DNA of 5,430 bases from Bifidobacterium breve (lineage in GTDB: Bacteria > Actinomycetota > Acidimicrobiia > Acidimicrobiales > Ilumatobacteraceae). This document shows, one piece after another, positions 1 to 5,430 of this stretch. The notes under the pieces were generated by a model. That model saw nothing but the letters and a program-made list of their open reading frames with translations, searched no databases and was not told the origin of the DNA. The stretch is taken from NCBI GenBank assembly GCA_943325435.2, contig CALPPK020000110.1, forward strand, positions 1 to 5,430, in the 5' to 3' direction. Positions within the stretch are counted from its first letter, which is position 1. Each line of letters starts with the position of its first letter. Made by a program: the position numbers and the translations under genes.

Positions 1-135
1 ACGTGGTCTCAAATCGGCGCTTTTGTGTCACGGGTGATGGAAAAGTTTGTAGTTACTGTGCCAACATCGGTTGACGATGTTCTTGAGGCAGATGCTCAAG
101 GTCGTCGACTAGCGACAGAGGAGCTATCACGATGA
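1..135 (+). CDS. dxr: 1-deoxy-D-xylulose 5-phosphate reductoisomerase, C-terminal fragment (cut by window edge)
   Basis: This is the end of a gene that starts before the window; 44 codons remain, read in frame from base 1 to the TGA at 133–135. The visible protein has a hydrophobic/charged helical stretch followed by PTSVDDVLEADAQGRRLA. This resembles the usual Dxr C-terminal helix, in which a DVLxAD motif follows a Ser or Thr. Dxr is the cytoplasmic NADPH- and divalent-metal-dependent enzyme that converts 1-deoxy-D-xylulose 5-phosphate to MEP, the second step of the MEP isoprenoid pathway. The catalytic and NADPH-binding parts are outside the window. The assignment therefore rests on this short tail plus context: in Actinobacteria dxr typically precedes the M50 protease and ispG, exactly as here. 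The stop overlaps the next start (ATGA), which suggests translational coupling. Confidence 0.8.
   Translation, partial: TWSQIGAFVSRVMEKFVVTVPTSVDDVLEADAQGRRLATEELSR
117..123 (+). promoter_or_regulatory. Shine-Dalgarno site for the M50 protease gene, inside the dxr 3' end
   Basis: AGAGGAG lies 8 bases before the ATG at 132, within the last codons of dxr. It is the best ribosome-binding match near this start. Together with the ATGA overlap it supports choosing the first ATG over the in-frame ATG at 204, which has only a weaker GAGG 11 bases upstream. Confidence 0.7.
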
Positions 136-1379
136 GCGATTTTTATCATAAATTTCGCGCTGAAGTTGCAGCTGGTGGTGCCGTAGACGAGGCAGTGTCA
201 CCTATGGCAACACGTAACGGCAAAGCCACTGGGTTCATCATGATTGCGTTGCTTGCATATTTGGCATACAAGAACCCATGGACTTTTGTGTTTGTGATCG
301 GCCTGCTTCTTTCTGTCTTCTTGCACGAGGTGGGGCATTTTTCGACTGCTCGCTTAACAGGCATGAAGGTCACTCAGTTCTTTATGGGTTTTGGCCCGCG
401 AGTGTGGAGCCGCACAAAAGGTGAAGTTGAATACGGTGTTCGTGCATTGCCACTGGGGGCTTTTGTTCGCATCATCGGAATGAACAATGTTGATGAAGTT
501 GATCCGGCTGATGAGTCACGTGCATATCGTTCTCAAACATTTCCCCGGCGGCTTTTAGTCATCACCGCTGGGTCACTGATGCACATGGTGATTGCCTTCA
601 TTTTGTTTCTTGGCGTTTACGCCTCTGGTGGGCGTCAGCAAAATACAGGTGTCTCCACAGTTCGTGGATTGGCCGAATCAACTAGCCCGGCATCGACTGC
701 TGGTATTGCAATCGGAGACACCCTTGTGTCAATTGGTGGTATTGCCGTTTCGGATTACAGCAGTGTTTCTTCAGCAATCCAATCATTTTCTGTCGGAGAG
801 TCAATTTCTGTTGTGTTCGAACATGAAGGTGTTCGGCAAACGCGTGAAGTCGTGCTAGTTCCGCACCCCACGATTGCTGGTCGTGCGTACTTTGGTGTGA
901 TGGCAGATGACTGGGGATGGAAAGATCTCGGAGTCATTGAATCTGTGGGGCAGTCAATTTCCGATATTGGCACAACAATCACTGATTCGGTGAAAGGGGT
1001 CGTGGTCGCTCTTAACCCCATGAATTCAATTCGCCATCTCACTAAGTCCCCAGAAGCCACACTTGAAACTCGTCCGACCACAGTTGTGGGCATCAGCGAC
1101 TTCAGTGGAACGGTTGGTCGGTCTGATGGGCTGAAGGGCGTTCTCACGTTGCTTGCCAGCATCAATGTGTTTGTGGGTGTCTTCAATATGTTTCCCTTGT
1201 TGCCCTTTGACGGTGGCCATGCAGCCATTGCCATTTATGAACGAGTGCGTTCTCGCAAAGGACGGCTATACCGAGCGGACATCAACAAAATGGTTCCACT
1301 CGCCACCTTGGTAGTCGGGCTTTTGTCACTCCTGCTTTTGACTGGTTTGTACCTCGATATCACTCAACCACTCGGGTAA
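132..1379 (+). CDS. rip: Site-2 intramembrane zinc metalloprotease (peptidase family M50, RseP/Rip1 type)
   Basis: This 415-residue membrane protease matches the usual family length (about 400). The zinc-binding HEVGH motif is at residues 65–69, inside a hydrophobic segment (about 51–70). The third metal ligand is D360 in NMFPLLPFDGGH (352–363), nearly identical to the motif of mycobacterial Rip1. Between them are the family block GVRALPLGAFVRIIGM (102–117), a second membrane segment (about 142–164) and one PDZ domain (about 175–245), which is extracytoplasmic in known relatives. Membrane segments also cover about 336–358 and 388–408. Family members cut transmembrane substrates such as anti-sigma factors after a first cleavage; the substrate here cannot be told. 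Two oddities are visible. About 64 residues precede HEVGH, with an extra hydrophobic stretch at 34–46. H151 (GSLMHM) stands where many relatives have Asn. The gene overlaps dxr by 4 bases and is followed by ispG, the standard actinobacterial order. Confidence 0.95.
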   Translation: MSDFYHKFRAEVAAGGAVDEAVSPMATRNGKATGFIMIALLAYLAYKNPWTFVFVIGLLLSVFLHEVGHFSTARLTGMKVTQFFMGFGPRVWSRTKGEVEYGVRALPLGAFVRIIGMNNVDEVDPADESRAYRSQTFPRRLLVITAGSLMHMVIAFILFLGVYASGGRQQNTGVSTVRGLAESTSPASTAGIAIGDTLVSIGGIAVSDYSSVSSAIQSFSVGESISVVFEHEGVRQTREVVLVPHPTIAGRAYFGVMADDWGWKDLGVIESVGQSISDIGTTITDSVKGVVVALNPMNSIRHLTKSPEATLETRPTTVVGISDFSGTVGRSDGLKGVLTLLASINVFVGVFNMFPLLPFDGGHAAIAIYERVRSRKGRLYRADINKMVPLATLVVGLLSLLLLTGLYLDITQPLG

Positions 1380-1408
1380 ACGGCTGCGGAACTGACAGAC
1401 TGAGACAC
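1380..1408 (+). other. Short spacer between the protease gene and ispG, without a clear Shine-Dalgarno
   Basis: This 29-base gap is the longest gene-free stretch in the window. It holds no convincing -10/-35 pair, hairpin or strong AGGAGG-like site. The purine patch GACTGAGA (1398–1405) just before the ATG is a poor match, and the GCGGAA patch (1386–1391) is too far upstream. ispG is therefore probably read from the dxr–protease transcript, with weak or coupled initiation. Confidence 0.5.
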
Positions 1409-2620
1409 ATGTTCGAGCGTCGCAATACTCAGCAAATCATGGTCGGCAAAGTCCCCGTGGGTGGGGGGTCTCCCATCACGGTGCAGTCAATGACCACCAC
1501 AAAGACCGCTGATGTTGAAGGCACACTGCAACAGATTTATGCATTGGCAGCAGCTGGGTGCGACATCGTACGTTGCACCTGTAATGACCAGGAAGCCGCG
1601 GAAGGACTCGCGCAGATTGTTCCGCGTTCACCAATTCCGATCATCGCTGATATTCATCATCAATACAAAATGGCTTTGGCTGCGATGGAAGCAGGTGTTC
1701 ACGGTCTTCGTTTGAACCCCGGCAACATTCGTAAACCGGAGCACATCAAGGCTGTTGCTTCTGAAGCACGCGATCGCAATCTAGCAATTCGTATTGGTGT
1801 CAACGGAGGCTCTCTTGATCCGTCGTTGTATGAAAAGTACGGTGGGCTTACCGCCGCTGCGATGGTCGAATCTGCAATGCACGAAATTGCCTATTTCAAA
1901 GAAGTTGATTTCAATCTCATCAAGATTTCTGTCAAGGCAAGCAATGTGCCTCTCATGGTTGAGGCCTATCGCATGTTGGCCGAAGCAACGGATATTCCAT
2001 TGCATCTCGGAGTCACGGAGGCAGGTCCACCCCCAGCTGGTCTCATCAAGGCCACTGCAGGTATTTCTACGCTGCTTCTCGAAGGAATTGGCGACACGAT
2101 TCGATACAGCCTCACTGCAGATCCTGTTGAAGAAGCACGCGCTGGTCGTCAACTGCTTGAAGCGCTCGGATTGCGCGAGCGAAAGAATGTCGACCTCATT
2201 GCATGCCCAAGTTGTGGTCGAGCCGAGATCGACGTCATTGCCGTTGCCAATAAAGCGCTTGCAGCTTTTGAACACAAAAAACTTCCTCTACAGATTGCTG
2301 TAATGGGGTGTGTGGTTAACGGACCTGGCGAAGCGCGTGAAGCCGACCTTGGTATTGCAGCTGGAAACAAGCGTGGTCACCTTTTTGTGAAGGGTCGCAA
2401 TGTCGCAGTTGTGCCAGAAGACGAGATGGTGGAAGCGTTAGTTGAATGGGCGGAGTTCATTAATGAACATGGCACCGATGCTGCAATCGCCCGCGCCGAT
2501 ACAAAACTTGCCGAACGGGAAGCTGCAAAAGATCGCTCTCAATTAATGGATGAAAAGGGCGAAGACGCCAACCATTCAGCAGAGAAGATTGTGGAAATTC
2601 GAAAAGCTGTTCAGAACTAG
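1409..2620 (+). CDS. ispG: 4-hydroxy-3-methylbut-2-en-1-yl diphosphate synthase (HMBPP synthase)
   Basis: IspG (GcpE) reductively opens the cyclic diphosphate MEcPP to HMBPP, the sixth step of the MEP pathway. It uses a [4Fe-4S] cluster and electrons from flavodoxin or ferredoxin. The 403-residue protein is the short bacterial type with no plant-type insertion. The N-terminal TIM barrel shows VQSMTTTKTADV (25–36), ADIHHQ (80–85), RLNPGNI (101–107), RIGVNGGSLD (128–137) and HLGVTEAGPP (199–208). The C-terminal cluster domain has ACPSCGR (265–271) and MGCVVNGPGEAREADLG (299–315), giving expected ligands C266, C269, C301 and E308. The start matches relatives, whose proteins also begin a few residues before an R-x-T-x-Q-x-MVG block. 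A charged tail (about 356–403) extends past the conserved core. Residues 51–58 (CDIVRCTC) carry extra cysteines beside the common GCDIVR. The gene shares pathway and likely transcript with dxr, and ends tail to tail with manA. Confidence 0.97.
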   Translation: MFERRNTQQIMVGKVPVGGGSPITVQSMTTTKTADVEGTLQQIYALAAAGCDIVRCTCNDQEAAEGLAQIVPRSPIPIIADIHHQYKMALAAMEAGVHGLRLNPGNIRKPEHIKAVASEARDRNLAIRIGVNGGSLDPSLYEKYGGLTAAAMVESAMHEIAYFKEVDFNLIKISVKASNVPLMVEAYRMLAEATDIPLHLGVTEAGPPPAGLIKATAGISTLLLEGIGDTIRYSLTADPVEEARAGRQLLEALGLRERKNVDLIACPSCGRAEIDVIAVANKALAAFEHKKLPLQIAVMGCVVNGPGEAREADLGIAAGNKRGHLFVKGRNVAVVPEDEMVEALVEWAEFINEHGTDAAIARADTKLAEREAAKDRSQLMDEKGEDANHSAEKIVEIRKAVQN

Positions 2621-2626
2621 TTCTGA
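2611..2626. repeat. 16-bp perfect palindrome at the shared ispG/manA stop; possible weak bidirectional terminator
   Basis: TCAGAACTAGTTCTGA is its own reverse complement and is centred on the CTAG (2617–2620) that holds both stop codons. As RNA it could form a 6-bp stem with a CUAG loop; on the plus transcript three G·U pairs could extend the stem. No U-run follows on the plus strand. On the minus strand only a CTTTTC patch follows a few bases later. It is thus not a textbook intrinsic terminator, but it sits exactly where the two converging transcripts must end, since no other spacer exists. The palindrome is directly visible; the terminator role is inference. Confidence 0.6.
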
Positions 2627-3648
2627 GTGAACATCCAGGCGACATTGTGAGTGCCCGGAACAGTTTTGAAGTTATGTGATTCTCCGGCTGGCAACCATGT
2701 CATGTCCGGGCGTGCATCGTCTCCGAGCGGGCCGAAAAAGAATCTCTGTGTATCGCTCGCCTCGACGGTGTGCAAGTTTTCCCAATTTGTTGAACCAACA
2801 GAGAAGGCTTGCGAAGGTGACATGTATTCAGTCCAGTGGTCGTTCATGGTTGTTGGAGAGATTGGTTGTTCCAATGGGGAAGTATCAACGATTCGCAAAA
2901 GTTCAGCCACGTCTACATGTTTCGTTGTAAAGCCAGCACGCACCACGTTGTCGGAGGATGCCATAACTTCGATGCCTGCTCCGTGAAGATAGGCATGCAG
3001 GTTTCCAGCGGGAAGAGAGATTGCCTGACCTGGTTGTAAAACTATGTGGTGCAGCAATGGCGCAACACGTAGAGCACGATCAGTGGGGTATGCATCGCTC
3101 AGGCGCTGCATCCAGCCAGGAACTGCATTCATTGACGGTGCTGTCCGTTGGTCGAATGCCCACAACAAATAACCGTCAATTCCATTTTGGTCAAGAACGT
3201 CGGCTTCCTCGCGCCAGCCGAACTGTTGGAGGCGTTCGATTGATGATTCGATTGTGTCAAACCCACAGAGAGCTTCGAACTCGGTAAGAGCAATAAGTAT
3301 TTCGGGTTTATCCGATGAGTCTTTGTACACACGTTTCGGATCTGACACTGAAATACCAGCGGTGTTCTCACGAGCGAATCCGCGTTCAGCTTGCTGGCGT
3401 GTTGGGTGTGTTTGCAACGACAGGGGCGATGTGCACGCAAGTATTTTGACAAGCATTGTCATTTCGCCGATGTCATCTGACAACAACGGGCCATCGGCAG
3501 TATCAAGTCGTGATGGCCCAGAGGGGTGAGTGCCGAACCACATTTCTGCCCACGGTTGTGAGTTGCTCGGTAACTGAAAGAGATCGGGAATAAAAGTTGG
3601 GTCGCCCCAGTCGTAGTGCTGTGGCGCACCAATGACACGGCGAAACAT
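2617..3648 (-). CDS. manA: Mannose-6-phosphate isomerase, class I (phosphomannose isomerase)
   Basis: ManA is a cytoplasmic zinc enzyme that interconverts mannose-6-phosphate and fructose-6-phosphate, linking glycolysis to GDP-mannose and mannosylated glycans or lipids, or to mannose use. The N-terminus (GAPQHYDWGD, 7–16) and AEMWFGTHPSGPS (34–46) are typical of class I. Predicted zinc ligands are Q79 and H81 (SLQTHP), E116 (DKPEI) and H218 (NLHAYLHG). R237 in SDNVVRAGFTTKHVD (232–246) matches the active-site arginine region. At 343 residues it is compact against the roughly 390 of the E. coli enzyme. The shortening is spread over the N-terminus, the helical segment between E116 and H218, and the C-terminal part, and every metal ligand is kept, so this looks like a small but intact enzyme. 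It starts 3 bases after the proS stop with a good ribosome site, and so is probably the second gene of a proS–manA unit. Confidence 0.93.
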   Translation of the reverse strand: MFRRVIGAPQHYDWGDPTFIPDLFQLPSNSQPWAEMWFGTHPSGPSRLDTADGPLLSDDIGEMTMLVKILACTSPLSLQTHPTRQQAERGFARENTAGISVSDPKRVYKDSSDKPEILIALTEFEALCGFDTIESSIERLQQFGWREEADVLDQNGIDGYLLWAFDQRTAPSMNAVPGWMQRLSDAYPTDRALRVAPLLHHIVLQPGQAISLPAGNLHAYLHGAGIEVMASSDNVVRAGFTTKHVDVAELLRIVDTSPLEQPISPTTMNDHWTEYMSPSQAFSVGSTNWENLHTVEASDTQRFFFGPLGDDARPDMTWLPAGESHNFKTVPGTHNVAWMFTQN

Positions 3649-3651
3649 TGT

Positions 3652-5415
3652 TTATCCTTCGCGCACCAATGCAACAATGCGTTGTACGGCATCTGCAAGT
3701 GGGACTGCTTCGTTGGTGCCCGCATGGCGATCACGCAATTCGATGTTTCCTTCGGCCAGAGATTTGCCAACCACAACAATGGTAGGAATCCCGATCAGTT
3801 CGGCATCTTTGAACTTGACGCCAGGGGATACGCCATTGCGGTCGTCGATAAGAACTTCCAGTCCCTGTGCTTCAAGTTCAGCGCCAAGTTTTTCACCAGC
3901 AACGGTGATGTCGTCGCCATTCTTTCCGGTGATAACGATGTGAACATCAACAGGAGAAATTGCACGTGGCCACTTGAGTCCGATGTCATCGTGAAACACT
4001 TCGGCAATTGAAGCAACAGCACGTGATACGCCGATGCCGTACGAACCCATTGTGACAACAACTTGTTTGCCGTTTTGATCAAGTACTGAAAGGCCAAGGG
4101 TGTCTGCGTACTTGCGGCCTAACTGAAACACGTGACCAATCTCAATGCCGCGGGCAATCTCTAAAGGCGCACGACATGATGGGCACGGGTCTCCGGCCGT
4201 AACTTCAACTGCTTCGATAGTGCCGTCAGCAGTGAAGTCTCGGCCGTTTACTAAATGCAGAACATGAGAACCTGCAACGTTTGCGCCTGTAACCCACTCG
4301 CTGCCAGTGACAACTGATGGGTCAAGAAGATAACGAACGCCAGTAGCGCTAGTTGTGCCCAAGACTTGAGGTCCGATGTATCCGCGAATAAGGCCTGGAT
4401 GCTTGGCGAATCCTGCATCATCAAGTGCTTCAACTTCAGATGGTGATACTTGTGCTTCTATTCGCTTGATGTCTGCATCACGGTCGCCAGGAACACCGAC
4501 AACTAATACTTCTGTCGAGCCGTCTGGATGGCGCAACTGCAACACAACATTCTTCAATGTGTCAGAGGCTGCCCATGCACGATCAGTGCGAGCATGATTG
4601 GCATTGAGGAAATCTACGAGCGATGCGATGGTGGGACAGTTAGGTGTCTCAACAACGGCGCTTGCTGCGTATGAGGCCGAGTCTGGTGAAAGAACTGCAG
4701 TTGTAACCGCTTCGGTATTCGCTGAGTAGTCACACTTCGTGCAACGAACGAATGTGTCTTCGCCCACTTCGATAGGGGCCAAGAATTCTTCGCTTGCTGA
4801 GCCGCCCATGGCGCCGCTCATTGCTTTAACGATGACGTACGGCAATTTCAGACGAGTAAAGATTCGTTCATATGCATCGCGGTGTGCGTTGTAGCTTGCA
4901 GCAAGACCAGCGTCGTCGATATCGAACGAGTAACTGTCCTTCATGAGGAACTCACGACCGCGCAACAAGCCGGCGCGTGGACGTGCTTCGTCGCGGTACT
5001 TCGTCTGAATTTGATACAGCGAGACGGGTAGGTCTTTGTAGCTGGAATACAAATCTTTCACGAGGAGTGTGAACATTTCTTCGTGGGTAGGCCCCAACAA
5101 GAAGTCGGCCCCCTTGCGGTCTTTCAGACGAAAGAGGTTGTCGCCGTATTCTTCCCAGCGTCCAGTGAGTTCATAAATGTCGCGGGGGAGCATGGCGGGG
5201 AAGTGAACTTCCTGAGCGCCCATTGAATCCATCTCGTCTCGCACGATGGCTTCGACCTTGCGCAGGACCCGCCACCCAAGGGGGAGCCATGTGTAGCCAC
5301 CGGGGGCGGCACGGCGGATATAGCCAGCGCGCACCAACAAACGGTGGCTAGGGACCTCGGCGTCGGCCGGGTCATCACGAAGGGTGCGAACGAAGAGTGT
5401 GGAGGAACGGAGCAT
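3652..5415 (-). CDS. proS: Prolyl-tRNA synthetase, bacterial type with insertion (editing) domain
   Basis: ProS is the cytoplasmic class II synthetase that attaches proline to tRNA-Pro. The 587-residue protein has the bacterial architecture. The N-terminal catalytic part opens with [19 protein letters not shown] (6–24), matching the E. coli start region; GPTHEE is at 108–113 and motif 2 at 134–164 ([14 protein letters not shown] through FLMKDSYSF). The insertion domain, known to deacylate Ala-tRNA-Pro, spans about 225–410; K288 in DTLKN is a candidate for the catalytic lysine. Motif 3 is [12 protein letters not shown] (457–468), and the anticodon-binding domain covers about 487–587. CTKC (225–228) and CPSC (411–414) bracket the insertion and may bind zinc. 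All motifs are intact. The start has only a weak AAGG 10 bases upstream, but the protein alignment leaves little room for another. In many Actinobacteria proS follows ispG on the same strand; here it is inverted. Confidence 0.97.
   Translation of the reverse strand: MLRSSTLFVRTLRDDPADAEVPSHRLLVRAGYIRRAAPGGYTWLPLGWRVLRKVEAIVRDEMDSMGAQEVHFPAMLPRDIYELTGRWEEYGDNLFRLKDRKGADFLLGPTHEEMFTLLVKDLYSSYKDLPVSLYQIQTKYRDEARPRAGLLRGREFLMKDSYSFDIDDAGLAASYNAHRDAYERIFTRLKLPYVIVKAMSGAMGGSASEEFLAPIEVGEDTFVRCTKCDYSANTEAVTTAVLSPDSASYAASAVVETPNCPTIASLVDFLNANHARTDRAWAASDTLKNVVLQLRHPDGSTEVLVVGVPGDRDADIKRIEAQVSPSEVEALDDAGFAKHPGLIRGYIGPQVLGTTSATGVRYLLDPSVVTGSEWVTGANVAGSHVLHLVNGRDFTADGTIEAVEVTAGDPCPSCRAPLEIARGIEIGHVFQLGRKYADTLGLSVLDQNGKQVVVTMGSYGIGVSRAVASIAEVFHDDIGLKWPRAISPVDVHIVITGKNGDDITVAGEKLGAELEAQGLEVLIDDRNGVSPGVKFKDAELIGIPTIVVVGKSLAEGNIELRDRHAGTNEAVPLADAVQRIVALVREG
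3655..3660 (-). promoter_or_regulatory. Shine-Dalgarno site for manA, formed by the last two codons of proS
   Basis: On the minus strand GAAGGA, the final Glu and Gly codons of proS, is followed by the TAA stop, 3 more bases and the manA ATG. The spacing of 6 bases to the start is close to ideal. A ribosome ending proS would stop on the manA ribosome site, which suggests coupled translation. It also supports the ATG at 3648 as the manA start. Confidence 0.75.
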
Positions 5416-5425
5416 CGGAGCGAAA

Positions 5426-5429
5426 CCTT
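5426..5429 (-). promoter_or_regulatory. Weak candidate Shine-Dalgarno for proS
   Basis: AAGG on the minus strand lies 10 bases before the proS ATG, a little far for an optimal site. Only 15 bases upstream of the gene are in the window, so neither a promoter nor an upstream leader can be judged. Confidence 0.4.
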
Positions 5430-5430
5430 A

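Noticed and set aside
755..1234. 159-codon open frame on the minus strand inside the M50 protease gene
   Set aside because: Its peptide resembles no family and is explained as the antisense shadow of a well-conserved protein coding frame.
1457..1468. G-rich run (GTGGGTGGGGGG) near the ispG start, considered as a quadruplex, slippage site or frameshift error
   Set aside because: It lacks four separate G-tracts, and it encodes V17-G-G-G in frame, which fits the family block before SPITVQSM, so no frameshift is present.
1781..2303. Two long overlapping open frames (164 codons minus, 169 codons plus) inside ispG
   Set aside because: Both overlap the conserved IspG core and cluster domain. Their peptides look random, with frequent Cys, Arg and Ser and no motif.
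3616..4011. 131-codon plus-strand open frame across the manA start and proS end
   Set aside because: It lies antisense to the proS anticodon-binding domain and crosses the proS–manA junction; no motif or plausible ribosome site was seen.
1..5430. Search for a new system: CRISPR or other arrays, insertion sequences, tRNA or ncRNA genes, toxin–antitoxin or defence genes
   Set aside because: Nearly every base lies in one of five recognisable housekeeping genes, and no repeat array, terminal inverted repeat or structured RNA was seen by reading. An unannotated system in this window is unlikely.

Overview
The window is a compact, almost gap-free stretch of bacterial housekeeping DNA holding five genes, one of them cut by the left edge. 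Base composition looks moderate, near half G+C by eye. The order dxr – site-2 protease – ispG near proS is a well-known actinobacterial neighbourhood. The proteins also look actinobacterial: the protease has a Rip1-like PFDGGH motif, and ProS is the bacterial type with two CxxC pairs. Moderate GC and several departures from the classical order would fit an Acidimicrobiia-like or other uncultured aquatic actinobacterium, but that placement is inference.

Layout. Bases 1–135 hold the last 44 codons of dxr on the plus strand. Its TGA overlaps the ATG of the next gene (132–1379), an M50-family intramembrane protease, in an ATGA junction. After a 29-base gap comes ispG (1409–2620), also plus strand. 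Here direction flips. manA (2617–3648) and proS (3652–5415) lie on the minus strand, transcribed proS then manA with only 3 bases between them. The window ends 15 bases upstream of the proS start, so the proS promoter is outside. The two transcription units meet tail to tail, and the stop codons of ispG and manA share the tetranucleotide CTAG inside a perfect 16-bp palindrome.

How the genes work together. Dxr and IspG are two steps of the MEP (non-mevalonate) isoprenoid pathway. The protease between them is a regulated intramembrane protease that is conserved in this position without being an isoprenoid enzyme. ProS charges tRNA-Pro. ManA interconverts mannose-6-phosphate and fructose-6-phosphate, feeding GDP-mannose and glycan synthesis or mannose catabolism. 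The proS–manA pairing looks like shared transcription rather than a shared pathway.

I found no RNA genes, mobile elements, CRISPR arrays, phage genes or convincing new system. No gene-free stretch exceeds 29 bases. The most notable feature is the symmetric palindromic stop, which gives both convergent genes the same last two residues, stop codon and back-up stop.
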